Assembly: GCF_000499845.2 (NCBI RefSeq)
Contig: NC_023749.2
Coordinates: forward strand, 32,713,837-32,777,836
DNA length: 64,000 bases
Direction of reading: 5' to 3'
DNA from: Phaseolus vulgaris
Taxonomy: Eukaryota; Streptophyta; Magnoliopsida; Fabales; Fabaceae
Positions 44,134 to 55,473 of the stretch are shown here, piece by piece. The translations under genes were made by a program, and so were the position numbers. Every line of letters begins with the position of its first letter. The stretch's first letter is position 1. The notes below the pieces were generated by a model, which made no database searches, was not told the DNA's origin, and saw only the letters and a program-made list of their open reading frames with translations.

Positions 44134-46528
44134 AAAAACGCACTTCGTTGAACTTCCTCCTTCTTTGTCTCACAGGGCGAACCTTTGCGTCCATGGTGAG
44201 ATGGTGGCACAAAAAATCTGGGTCAATACCTGGCATATCCGCCGCAGTCCACGCGAAAGCATCTCAGTGGCGTGAGATTACTGCAGCTATCTCTTATTGT
44301 TCTCCTTGGCTCAACAAGCGTCCTAATTTGAACACCTTACCCCCTATTTGTCTTTCTACTGTGTTATCTTCTGGTCGGGGTCGCTCATTCTGTACATTCT
44401 CTGCTAGAGACTCGTTCGTGGAGTCCTCTTCCATAGGTGTTGCCCCAACGAATGCATCGGGCATCGCCTCTTCCGGCTCTCCTTCTACGGCCGAGGCCTC
44501 TCCGTGTACCCCTTCCATCGGCGAGGCATCACCGTTTCTTCCTTCTGCATGTGCCTCTTCTATAGGCGTCGCCCCTGAGGTGGCTTCGACCGGCGTGGGC
44601 TTCGCGGGCGTCGCCTCTTCCAACGGTTCTAACTCCATTTGCGAATTTGAAACGAATGGTTGTTCAATCACCATGACCACGCCTCTCTTTGTCTTTAGGC
44701 TATTTTCATAGCACTTACGGGCTTCTTCTTGATCCGACTTCATCACAATTACCTTACCACTAAGATCTGGTAGCTTCATCTTCATGTGGCGCGTGGAGGA
44801 CACCGCCCTCAATCTGTTCAAAGCAGGTCTGCCTAAACAAATGTTGTAGGCTGAGTTGGCGTTGACCACCAAGTACCGGATGTTCTCGGTGCATGAGGCT
44901 GCTCCATCAGTGAACGTTGTCCTCAGCTCCAAGTAGCCTCGTACCTCTACTGGATTATCTGCAAACCCATACAAGCATCCAGTATAGGGTCTCAAAAGAT
45001 CGGGGGACAACCGTAGCTTGTTTAAAGTTGACCAAAACATGACATCTGCGGAACTGCCCTGGTCGACGAGAACCCTATGCACCTTCCTTCCTGCCGTGAC
45101 TAGTGAAATGACCACTGGGTCATTGTCGTGTGGGACCACATCCCGCAGGTCAACCCTTATGAAAACGAGATCTGACTCCCATGGGTCGTCTGGAAATTCC
45201 TCTGCAACTGTACTCACTGACCTCACATATTTCTTCCGTTGAGAGGCAGTGGGCCCTCCTCCAGAAAAGCCGCCAGAGATGGTGTGCATTTCTCCGTGAG
45301 TTGGGACTTCATGCGCTTGAACTTCCTCTGGCGTCGCCGGGACTGTGGTCGTGGTGGACCCAGCGAGATAATCTTTCAAGAAACCATTCTTCACAAGCTC
45401 GTCCAACTGATAGCCCAGCGCCAAGCAGTTATTAATATGGTGCCCAAACGCCTCGTGGAATTCACACCATGATTGCTTGTGAGTCCCCAGTATTTTGTCA
45501 GACTTCACCGGTAGCGTCAACCTGTCAGCTATGTTGGGAACAATGATGAGGTCTTTGAGTTCCACCACAAAGTTGTGCCTTAGTGGTCTATTTCCCTCTC
45601 TCCTTCCTTCGGCTCGACCCCTTGGCTGGGCTCTCCTTGTCTCGTAAGTGCGCTTCCTGTCTGAGTTCTTTTTCTCTGTGGTAGCTTCGTGGACCCTAGC
45701 AGGTTCTATGCGTATCTGCGCCCTTGGTCGCGCAGGTACAACAATCGTGCACTTCTCGTATGCTTCGCCCTCCGAGGCAATGTGCTCTACCGCTCGACGC
45801 CTCACTTCAGCAAAAGTTTTGGGGCGGCTGCGGTTGAGTGATTTGCTAAAAGCTCCAGGACACACTCCCTTCCTAAATGTGTACACGATCATGGGCTCGT
45901 CTGTGGTACCCACCTTCACAACCTGTGCCCCGAAGCGGCTTATGTACTCCTTCAGTGTTTCCCCTTGGTATTGCTTTACGTCGAAAAGGTCATACGAAAC
46001 TGGGGCTGGGGCCCTGTTGGCTAAATACTGCTCTCTGAATAGTCGAGAGAGCTGTGCGAAAGACGTAATGTGACCCTCTGGGAGGCTGATGAACCAATCC
46101 ATGGCCATCCCAGTCAAAGTGCTCATAAAGAGCTTGCATCTCACGGCATCAGAACCGCCAACCAGCATCATCTGTGTGTGGAACGTAGTGAGGTGCGCCT
46201 CAGGATCCTCCATCCCTGTGAAGGTTACCTTGGGCCCTGTGAACGTGTTGGGGATTGCTGTCTCTAAGATTGCCTGTGAGAATGGTGTTGTGAATTCTCT
46301 AAGTGGGGTGGCAGTCTCAGGTTCGTCTACATCACCCCAACCACGACGTAGTTCCTCGTTGGCACGGTGGAGCTCATCGTTTCTCGCCTGAGAAGCTGCG
46401 AGATCCGCTTGCATGCGCTCTTGCTCCGCTTTGGATGCCGCCATTGCTTCCTGCAGCCCTTGCATCATGCCCATGAGTTGTTGCATGGTCATCTCTTCAC
46501 TCCTAGCGCGTGCAGGTCTCGTGGTCAT
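44134..46528 (-). pseudogene. gag-protease of the minus-strand Tat-type element, RT truncated
   Basis: A 744-codon frame (46,528-44,294) starts MTTRPARARSEEMTMQQLMG, with gag core DPEAHLTTFHTQMMLVGGSD and LKEYISRFGAQVV, the WCEFHEAFGHHINNC knuckle, protease VDQGSSADVMF and LGRPALNR. The C-terminal linker has Glu/Ala/Pro-rich near-repeats containing GEASPMEG-like units. After a stop at 44,294 and another a few codons on, the frame reads FAWTAADMPGIDPDFLCHHL and ends within VRPVRQRRRKFNE, the very start of RT. This is the longest uninterrupted gag-protease in the window. With no RT, RNase H or integrase it can move only in trans. Confidence 0.9.
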
Positions 46529-46612
46529 GGTTCTCTGAAAACCTTCTTAACTTGCCTAGGTCTTGAGAACTAGGAATGGAAAACTTGTGTGGTGGGACTA
46601 ATGTTTTATATC

Positions 46613-46633
46613 GGCCCCACGGTGGGTGCCAAA
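46613..46633 (-). other. Primer-binding site of the minus-strand Tat-type element
   Basis: Read on the minus strand, TTTGGCACCCACCGTGGGGC follows directly after the LTR terminus GGCGGGAACA. It is the same primer class as at 11,001 and 24,932. Confidence 0.8.
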
Positions 46634-47679
46634 TGTTCCCGCCGGTTGACCGAGATCGTCTTTGCACGTGGCTTGTCCCTGCGAGCTAGGGCACCTTCGT
46701 CTTGCCATCTGTGAGTACTTGAAAGAAGTGAATAAAGGGGCGCCCTCGCGGCCGTTTGTACTCCGACGATCAAGTCAGCTAGCGAGAAACATAAAAAACT
46801 GTACTGAATGACTGAAACTGTGTAACTAGAACTATGTTTCCCTAGTTGCCTTGTGCTCACTGTGAGTGCGCCGCGAAGACAACTAGGGTTTGCTCTGTGT
46901 ATCTCTGTGTGTACTAGGTTAAAATTCTGACCCCTTTCAAATGTCCCCAGGTTCCTTTTTATACACATCCAGCATTTAAAGCGTGCTAAAGCGCATTGAA
47001 AGTGTATAAAAATGTCCTCTGAAACATTTGATACGTAATCTTAAATTAGCGCGTACCTTAGCAAACTTTCACTGAAACCTTTAACGGGCACGTGTGCATT
47101 GCCACGTGGCCTTCTGACTTAACCGTTTATTCTGTGCAGAGGGTCCCACAATGCTGCAACCCAACTTAGGGTTATTCTATTGTGTGAGCTTCCCTTCAAA
47201 GTACTCTCCGGCACGTGGGCTGACTTTCTAGGTGCCAACCCATGCTTCCCAATCACTAGTCACTCACCCTGGGGGCGTATCTACCTTGCTCTCGTACCAT
47301 GCACGTGGTTCTCCCCTGGTCATGGCCCTCTCATGGGTCGTATCTGTACCAGGGTCTCCCAGTAGTGGTGTGGATACCTCAGAAGTCAGGATACCACCTT
47401 CTGGTGCTAGACTTATGGCCTTGAAGCCACCTTTCTCTTCTCCTTACTACTGTTTTGTATGGTCGAGGCTCGAAGCCTCTCTGGCGATGTCTTTACTCGG
47501 TGATGTCTCTCTCAGGCGACGCCTCTCTCGGGCGATGCCTCTTCTGGGCGATGCCTCTCTTGGGCGACGCCTCACTTAGGCGACGCCTCAACGAGGCGAT
47601 GACTCGAGCGGCCAACCTGTTGACTTCTCTTCCTTGGGTCCCTTGAGGGGTCCCACCATGCGTTGACTCTGACCTTTGG
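46634..47679 (-). mobile_element. 5' LTR of the minus-strand Tat-type element (main part; rest at 53,679-53,699)
   Basis: The LTR begins (plus reading) TGTTCCCGCCGG and breaks at 47,679, where the 5,994-bp element entered. The last 21 bp are at 53,679-53,699. A TATAAAAAG box (minus, about 46,958) and an array of GGCGAYGCCTC-type repeats (47,490-47,600) are present. Confidence 0.9.
47490..47610. repeat. Array of GGCGACGCCTC-type palindromic repeats in LTR U3
   Basis: About eight copies of GGCGATGCCTC/GGCGACGCCTC, each nearly self-complementary in its GGCG-CGCC core, at 12-20 bp spacing. A similar array (five to six copies) is at 61,416-61,510 in the LTR of another element. They could be binding sites for a regulator or a replication-slippage product. 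Confidence 0.75.
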
Positions 47680-48384
47680 TGATGGCATTTTCATGTGTTC
47701 TTCTTGAATCAAAGTAGTAAAATGGATGCGGAAGCAATGGGTGAGTGAAACAAAGCCCTCCTAGGAGTTGTGATGGCTTTGAAGGTGCATGATGAGTATG
47801 AATTAGAGAGGTTCGGCCAGCTCTATGAAGAAAGGTGAAGGGAGTGAAGTTTATAGCCTAGATTTCTAGGAGAAGTATAGCTAGTGCACAAAATGGGCAG
47901 CATAACAATACTCAAATAAACTTGTCCAATACAAAGAGATAGCCTTCCTATTTATAGGCTATTTGGGCTTAAATGTTAAGCTACATTTCTAAGGAAAAGA
48001 AACCCAAAATTAAATCTAAATTCTAAGCCATGTGCCATGCAATGACCGGCCACACAACCCTAGGTTCTAGAAGGTTTCCTTCACAAAGTTCTTTCTACAC
48101 TGCCTATCTTACTAAGTACCCCTAATGGGCCTTTTATGCAACAAAGCCTCTTCTCTCCCAAACCGTAGCTTTGGCCCTTGTGTGGGTGAAGTTAGACGGT
48201 CTAGGACTCTTCATAGATGCTCCTCATGTAGCCTTGGCCTAGACGCTCCTCATCATGGCTAGACGCTCCCTTTGTGAGGCTAGACGCTCCTTGTGAGGCT
48301 AGACGCTCCTTTTGGAAGGCTAGACGGTCTTGGTCTTGGAAGCTTGGCTTTCATAGTGTGGTGAGCTTGGGCCTTCCTCCATCA
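47680..48384 (-). mobile_element. 3' LTR (705 bp) of the young element, with adjoining purine tract
   Basis: It is preceded on the minus strand by AAGAGGGAGGGGA (48,385-48,398), a clear polypurine tract. Inside the LTR, 48,190-48,330 holds five to six short imperfect repeats of GGCTAGACGCTCC. Confidence 0.9.
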
Positions 48385-48461
48385 TCCCCTCCCTCTTGAA
48401 AAGGATTTGTCCTCAAATCCAAGGCTTTGCTTAGGGGGTGGTTGTGGCTGGATGGTGTCCA

Positions 48462-49037
48462 TCATCTCCTCCGGCTTTGAGAAGATCTATCCTCAGATTT
48501 GCATTCTTGATCTCGGATAGCAGCCTCTTGCTTCGTCAAGGTGTGTCCTCCCGGATCAAATGTCAATCTATGTGACCCTTGAAACAAAGCAAAGGAGTGA
48601 GGGTGATCTTTTGAAAAACAAATAAATGTGGGAAGTTGCCATTTTTGTTTTTGTCTTGTTGTGGCCAACTTCTCACAATACCTCCCTTTTGAGGGTTGTA
48701 GGTGCCCTCTAATCCTCTTATGTTTTCTAAAATTTTCAAAAGGAGTTACTTTTCCCTTAGGCATAATCTTTTTAAGACAGAGTAACAACTTTATAAAGGC
48801 AAGAGGACATAGAACACATACAACTTCGAATGGAGAAATATGAGTAATTTTGTGGATTACTCCTTTGTATGCATGCTTATAAGGGAAAGGATTCTTATCC
48901 CAAGATTTGTGAGTGTCTCTCATGATTTCGTGAAACATAGAAGAAAGAGCTATGTTTTCAAATTTTGGAGCTCTATCTATTATGTTGGAAAATAAATCAT
49001 GGAGGCTTGTCACATTTCTTAGGAAGAGGTTATCCAC
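48462..49037 (-). pseudogene. Integrase remnant of the young element
   Basis: The minus-strand frame includes SSMFHEIMRDTHKSWDKN, then HKITHISPFEVV, which correspond to the end of the integrase core of gypsy elements, followed by a C-terminal tail GGHTLTKQEAAIRDQECKSE. A short upstream stretch (LPRTTKGFSFF, out of this frame) looks like the start of the integrase catalytic core. The DDE residues are missing. Confidence 0.65.
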
Positions 49038-49079
49038 ATCCTTAAAGAAAGAAAAACCCTTTGTTGTCCTAGGAAGCGC

Positions 49080-51106
49080 CTAAATGGAATGTGTGTCTTC
49101 CCAAAGATCTTTTACAAAAGGTGTAGGAGGATAGAGTTCGTGGGACGTTGCTTTAGGTGTAGTTTGAAAACAAGGGTTGTACCTAAAGTAATGTCTTTGA
49201 ACTTTGTTGATCATGGGTGACAAAAGTTTTCCTCTTAAAAGCTCTAGATTTTGGTCAACTCTCTTTTGCCCCATGAGTTCTCCTTCTTGATCTATGCAAG
49301 CTTCTTTTAAATACTTTGCTTTTGTGCTCATGCTTGCAGGTGTTCCTTTACAAAAAGGAAGGCTAGGTTGTTCAACAAGAAGCATGTTTGTAATGGTATT
49401 TTCAAGGTGCTTGTCTTGTTGGATGACCTTGTGGGAAGGAACACTATTCTCCCACGCCTTTTGTTTCCCAAAATTTTGTTCTTTTTCTATTTTTTCTTCA
49501 TCCCTTTTGTGTTTCATTTGCATTTGGTCTTTTACCACTTGGGAATGTGGTAAAGGGCTAAGTACAAACCTTTTATGCTTGTGGATGAAAGAAATCTCGT
49601 TAGTTAGACCATTATGCGTGGTTTTCTTATCAAATTGCCATGGTCTACCTAATAAGATGTGGCAAGCTTCCATAGGTACTACATCACATAAAACATTGTC
49701 TTTGTAGTTGCCTATAGAAAACTCGATCTCCACTTGTTTGTCTACACGTAGTTCTCCATCCTCATTGATCCATTGTAAATTGTAAGGTTTTGGATGAGGA
49801 ACTACTTGTAGTTTTAATTTTTCAATCAATCTAGTGCTACAACAATTGCAACATGACCCACCATCCACAATAAGAGAGCATATATTTTCTAAAACATTGC
49901 ATCTAGTATGAAAAATGTTCTCTCGTTGTGTTTCAATGGATGCACTAGGTTGATTGTGGAGGATTCTTTGAATCATCAATAAGTCCCCCTCCAAAGGATT
50001 TATCCTTTCTCCTTCCCCTTTTTCTTGGGTACTAGGTTCATCTTCACCACTTGTGTATTCATTTTCTCCTTTTAAAAACAAAACTCTTTGGTTTGGACAT
50101 TGTGCTTGCACATGCCCTCTTCCAAAACATTTAAAACATTTGGTGTCCCTAGTACGGATGTATGGGGTGGAGGCATCTTTCACTAAGGGTTTGGTAGTCT
50201 CTTTGGATTCGTCTCTAGGTGTACTACCCTCCCTTTTAAAGTCTTTCTTTGGATAAGAGTTGGAGTAAGAACCCACCCTTTGACTTGAAGTTTTGCGCAA
50301 ATTTTGTTGTTCAACTTTAATGCAAAGTTGAACCAAATCATTCAAGTCTTGGTAGGGTAATAGTTCTACTCGATCCCTTATCTCAAGGTTGAGCCCACTT
50401 AGAAACCTAGATATGGTGGTGGTTTCTTCCTCTCTAATGGATGCTCTCATCATGTAGAGCTCCATTTTCTGCCTATACTCTTCCACACTTAAGTTCTTTT
50501 GTTGGAGTCTTTGGAGCTTGTCCATCAACTCCCTATGGTAGTAGGAAGGTATGTGACGACGTCTTAGGGCTCCCCTAAGGTCATTCCAATATTCTATGGA
50601 AGGCTCCCTATGAAGACGTCGGTCTCTCTCTAGAGAGGTCCACCAATACATGGCATTGCTTTGGAAACTAAGGGTTGCTAAGGGTACCTTCCTCTCTTCA
50701 CTCACCCTATGGCAAGCAAAGAGTTGCTCTACTTTCATCTCCCAATCTAGGTAGGCCTCTACGTCTTCCTTACCATAGAAATGGGGTAGGTCTACCCTTA
50801 CTTCCTTTGGGCTCTCTTGCTCCCTTTGTCTAGTTCTTCTAGGGGGTGGTTGGTAATAATCATTGATTCTACGGCTTCCCCCCCTAGAGATTCAATACTT
50901 TGCGAATGGGATGCATGAGTTTTTTTTTATTTTTGTGATTTTTGTGACTTCTCTTCTTGAGCTTTAGCCAACTCATTGATTTTGTTCTCATTCTCCAATT
51001 GTCTAAAAGAGATCAATTGTACCGCTTGGGATACTTCTTTTAAAAGAGTTTTCAAAGATTTTACTTCACTTTCTATAGACTTTGGAGAGTGAGGAGAAGA
51101 AGACAT
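49080..51106 (-). pseudogene. gag-protease of the young element
   Basis: An ATG at 51,106 opens a charged, coiled-coil-like N-terminus (MSSSPHSPKSIESEVKSLKT; ENENKINELAKAQEEK), broken by stops near 50,930-50,800. The main 552-codon frame (50,738-49,080) then carries the gag core (SFQSNAMYWWTSLERD, LSVEEYRQKMELYMMRA), a CX2CX4HX4C finger CFKCFGRGHVQAQC and a retropepsin-like region SLIVDGGSCCNCCSTRLIEK. It ends after ILLGRPWQFD and a Lys/Glu-rich linker, just where RT would begin. It may still make a gag-like protein. Confidence 0.85.
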
Positions 51107-52968
51107 GGCTAAAACTTTGTGTATATAGGTGTTTTACTTGGAGAAAGTTTAGGAAAGTTAGAGAAGGGAGTTTTCCAGGTAAGGGAGGTGAGTCACAATG
51201 GACTACTTAAATACCAAGCCTTTTCCTTGCCAAAAACTTTTCCTCCAATGACTTCACACAAAATTTTCTCTTAGTAGAACACTTAGAACACAAGAAGTTG
51301 AGAAATCAAAAAGCAAGAAAACTATGTAAGCTAGATATGCAGCAAACTAGTCGGTATAGCACAAAATTAAACAATATTAAACATGCAAAACGTTTCTATC
51401 AAAACAAAAGAAATACAAGTTCAAACAAGCAACAAATTACTAAGCAAAATGACTATGCTATTCGGCCCTAGGTGAGGCTTCTTGGACACTTTGAGCCCTT
51501 GAAGACACACTCACCGTCTAAAACGTAATTTAAAAGAGGTAATTAACAATAATCCAAGTTGTAAAGGAGATAAGAAAACCCCCTTTGTTGTTCCTCTTTT
51601 TGGTTAGTGCACTTTCTTTGTTGTATTGATTGTTGATCTTCTAGGTGTTTGTAGTGTTTGTCTCAAGAAGCTTGTTTCGCCTTAGCTTTGACTCCTCCTT
51701 AGAAAGTTGGCTTTAATTCTCCAATTTCCAGCACCTATTCACAAGGGCTTAACCTTAAACCAAGTCAAATTCCATGCACATAAGCACCAAGAGAGAATTA
51801 ATTTCCAGCACCACAAAAGAGAGGTCAAGAAACAAAAGCAAGAAACAAATTTAATTGAAAGAAAACAGTACCACCAAAAGGATTTATAATATGACAACTT
51901 AGAAAGAGATTCAAGGAATTAAAGCAAACAATTAAAGGTACTCAATAAAAGTTGGCACACAAAAGGAATTCCTAAAGAAAAGCACTAGATTAGATGACCA
52001 AATAAAAAAAACAGCACCACTGGAAAATGTTGTGGGCCAGAAAACAGTTTTGTTCCCCGATTTATGCTGAGCTGTAATTGTAAAATTTGTTTCTGAAATT
52101 TGGATACAAGAAAATTCAGGATCTTAGCTAAATTTTGGCTTTGGAATCACCTAAAACGCATGCACCATTTTGTTTTAATAATTTTTGCAAATTTGGTGTG
52201 CAGTTAGGCCAGCTGTAACGCTCAAGATTCGCACTCTGATTTTGTGAGATTTATCATTTTTTTTCTGTTGCTCCTTTTGACCTCATTCTTTTTTTGTCTT
52301 TTCTATAACACCTTAAACTTGCATTTTCCAGAAATTCAGAATTTTCCTATGGGTGGAAAAAATTTTGTAAACAAAACAGCCCAGAACAGAGAGGTGTTAC
52401 AGGGGAAATCTGGAAAATTGGAAGAAAACAGCAAGATAACCAAAATTAACACAATGGAAAAATGTGAGAAAGGAAATTGTGTATGAACTAAGACACAATT
52501 ATGAACTCAAGCTAAAAATAAAAAGCACCAAAGGATCAAAATAACAGCAGATTAAAGCAATATAAAGAGACCCAAAACAAGAAACAATCAAGCCAAAAAA
52601 TAGGACTACTAAGAATTGATGACAATATGGATGAACATGACTTGACACAACATGTATAGATTCAGAAAATTAAAGACTCAAAGCATAATATGAAGCAAAA
52701 TAATGAAAGCAATAAAGACTCAAAGCCTAAAACAAAATAGCAACACAAAGGTGTATGGAATCCTATAACAAATTGCACAAGAACTTGTTCAAGATCAAAT
52801 GAACAAGAGTGCTTGGGTTGGATCTTCCACAAAGCACACCAAGAACAAATTAAAATATAAAAAAAGCAAGACAAGTAAGGAATTGAAATGACAAAGATGA
52901 AATAAAGAAGAACTGAAATTAAAAAGACAAGCTACTCATCCTGAAGAACCAAAAGCTCTGATACCAAA
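51107..52968 (-). other. Long leader of the young element with primer-binding site
   Basis: About 1.85 kb of A-rich (minus: T-rich) sequence between the 5' LTR and gag contains no coding frame. TGGTATCAGAGC (minus, 52,966-52,955) sits two bases from the LTR end and matches the initiator-Met tRNA. Parts resemble the leaders of the fragments at 26,960-27,845 and 36,500-36,940. Confidence 0.82.
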
Positions 52969-53673
52969 TGATGGCATTTTCATGTGTTCTTCTTGAATCA
53001 AAGTAGTAAAATGGATGCGGAAGCAATGGGTGAGTGAAACAAAGCCCTCCTAGGAGTTGTGATGGCTTTGAAGGTGCATGATGAGTATGAATTAGAGAGG
53101 TTCGGCCAGCTCTATGAAGAAAGGTGAAGGGAGTGAAGTTTATAGCCTAGATTTCTAGGAGAAGTATAGCTAGTGCACAAAATGGGCAGCATAACAATAC
53201 TGAAATAAACTTGTCCAATACAAAGAGATAGCCTTCCTATTTATAGGCTATTTGGGCTTAAATGTTAAGCTACATTTCTAAGGAAAAGAAACCCAAAATT
53301 AAATCTAAATTCTAAGCCATGTGCCATGCAATGACCGGCCACACAACCCTAGGTTCTAGAAGGTTTCCTTCACAAAGTTCTTTCTACACTACCTATCTTA
53401 CTAAGTACCCCTAATGGGCCTTTTATGCAACAAAGCCTCTTCTCTCCCAAACCGTAGCTTTGGCCCTTGTGTGGGTGAAGCTAGACGGTCTAGGACTCTT
53501 CATAGATGCTCCTCATGTAGCCTTGGCCTAGACGCTCCTCATCATGGCTAGACGCTCCCTTTGTGAGGCTAGACGCTCCTTGTGAGGCTAGACGCTCCTT
53601 TTGGAAGGCTAGACGGTCTTGGTCTTGGAAGCTTGGCTTTCATAGTGTGGTGAGCTTGGGCCTTCCTCCATCA
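52969..53673 (-). mobile_element. 5' LTR (705 bp) of the young element
   Basis: Same length and termini as 47,680-48,384. The differences I could see are near 47,918/53,207, 48,109/53,391 and 48,191/53,480 (approximate). The GGCTAGACGCTCC repeats are at about 53,480-53,620. Confidence 0.93.
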
Positions 53674-53704
53674 TTTGGTCAACGCCCTGGGACGGTACAA
53701 AACA

Positions 53705-54311
53705 AATACGAAAATAAAATAAAATAAAATAAATAAATAAACAATTAAGATATTCACAATATTTAGGAATTCATACTCTAAAATTAAAATTGTTCCCCAA
53801 AAATTGCGCCAAAAACTTGATGATTATTTTATGGAGTCAGAAGTAATAAATTGTCCCTAAGGATGGATATCAAACCCCACAAGGAACAGTTCTAAAATCT
53901 CAAGTATAATATTCACAAAATATCAAAAGATGTGTCAAAGTTTGTTATAAAGGTTTGTTTGTATTAGAAGTTTGTAAGAAATTGAATAAAAACAAAGTAA
54001 ATTATTTGGATGAGCCTATTGGGAAAATTGGGATCGGGGTTCATCCTTTTCACTCGTTTGTATTTTTATGAATAAAAACATATAACATTCCATCTTGGTT
54101 AACATTCATGCACATATAAAATTATTAATATCGATTCCTCGCATACAAAATTATTAAGAATGTTTCCTAAATATCAATTCCTCGCATATTTATAACAAAA
54201 CCACTTATTATTACAAACAAATGTTTCAAAAAAATTACCATTTCAAATGTCTTCCTAATATTCAAATATGTTTAGGATTATCATTTAGGTCAGATGCTTA
54301 GAAGTATTTTC
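53705..54311 (-). mobile_element. Athila-like leader and LTR 3' part (minus strand)
   Basis: Read on the minus strand the LTR ends ATAATCATCA at about 53,817. A primer-site-like TTTTTGGCGCAATTTTTGGG and leader sequence follow and continue past the inserted element at 43,325. The LTR body matches the solo LTR at 2801-3903 (GGATATCcatCCTTA and the AGGAATCGATAT-type repeats). It is cut at 54,311 by a solo LTR and continues at about 55,360-55,473. Confidence 0.75.
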
Positions 54312-55354
54312 TGATGAGAATAAAAAAGATGTTATTAATAGGAGGAATGGACAAGGACCAAAATACTTGGAGTTCTTCTTATTAGTATTCTTAATATGGA
54401 GGCCCAAGCCCAAGAAGCCCAAGTCCATCCCATGAGGAGCAAGGCCAAGCATTAAATAAATGAGCATCATTGGATGTCTCTATTTGTAATTTCCTTTTGT
54501 ATAGTTTTTAGTAGAACATTAAAGGAAGGTGTAGATATTAAAATAAGGGGTGCCAATGTATAAAGATAGGTCACACCTTCCATGTGACAAAAATAGTAGG
54601 TGTAGGTGTAGTTTTTAGGAGGTGCCAAAGTAGAAAAAAGGTTACACCTCCCACCTGACTTATTTTGGCTCCAAATTTGAATTAGAATTAGGAGGGAAAT
54701 CTGAATATGTGTAGCTTTTCATTTCAGCCCTCTTCTACTATAAATAGAGAGGCTAGGCTCTTGTAATTTCATATTTGATAATTGATGAAAAGAAACTCTA
54801 CTCAAAATTGAGAGAGAACTTTGTGAGATTTGATCTCCTTTCCTAGTCTCATCTTGTGTGCTTTTGGAAGGTTACAAGTGCCGACAACCATACACTCATC
54901 TTCGAGCTTCCATCACCAAGTGGTGTGTTTCATCTCCAACTCATTCCAACCGATCTTCATTCATCTAAGTCTTCTTCCTTTTATCTTCATTTCCATTTCC
55001 AGTCGATAGTTTAACTTGTTCTTCAATTTTTACCGTTTAATCTTGTTCTATGTGTTGTCTTAAGTTTCTATTTGGTGCATCTTGTTCCTTTATTGATTTC
55101 AATCGGTAGGATTTGCTCATGAATCACTTCTATTCGGTTGAATACATTACATGTATTAATTGTGTTTCTACTTGTGTTCTTGAGTTGTTCTTGCTTTCCT
55201 TTTCCATTCCACCATATAATTGTGTTTAAGGACATGACACTCATGATTCTTGTGAGTTTGACTCTTTATTTGGATGGCATTGTCCTCCATTGAATTGTCC
55301 TTAAGTCTCCTTAATGTGTTGTTTTCTTATTTAGTGTCAATCCAACTCATATAA
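54312..55354 (+). mobile_element. Solo LTR (1,043 bp), target duplication TTTTC
   Basis: It starts TGATGAGAATA and ends ACTCATATAA, where the family terminus would be CATATCA, so the last bases have mutated. TTTTC occurs at 54,307-54,311 and 55,355-55,359. Similarity in plus orientation is to the LTRs at 27,845-28,892 and 36,940-37,990 (minus there), including the GGCTTGGGCC-type repeat region. It splits the Athila-like LTR. Confidence 0.82.
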
Positions 55355-55473
55355 TTTTCTAATCAAATCTAAGGATAAAAATCATGAATAAACATTCAAA
55401 CTTTAATAATAAAATTACAATACCAATCATCAATCAAGAACAAAATATTATAAGTAAATATCACTTGAATACA

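Larger units (their letters stand above)
47680..53673 (-). mobile_element. Young, internally deleted Ty3/gypsy element on the minus strand, target duplication TTTGG
   Basis: The 5,994-bp element has two 705-bp LTRs (TGATGGAGG...GCCATCA read on minus) that differ at only about three sites by eye. TTTGG flanks it on both sides (47,675-47,679; 53,674-53,678). It has a perfect initiator-Met tRNA primer site and a good purine tract. Inside are gag with CCHC finger and protease, then a short integrase remnant; RT and RNase H are absent. It sits in the 5' LTR of the element at 43,326-53,699. Confidence 0.93.
43326..53699 (-). mobile_element. Tat/Retand-type element on the minus strand, pol deleted, target duplication AAACA
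   Basis: LTR termini TGTTCCCGCC...GACGGTACA are flanked by AAACA at 43,321-43,325 and 53,700-53,704. On the minus strand the order is 5' LTR (split by a later insertion), primer site, nearly intact gag-protease, then RT cut off after its first residues and directly joined to a shortened 3' LTR. With the inserted element removed it would be about 4.4 kb. It inserted into the leader of an Athila-like element. Confidence 0.9.

Noticed and set aside
44148..44711. 187-codon plus-strand frame
   Set aside because: Complement of the gag-protease linker on the minus strand; Ser/Pro/Thr-rich composition arises from the Glu/Ala-rich coding strand.
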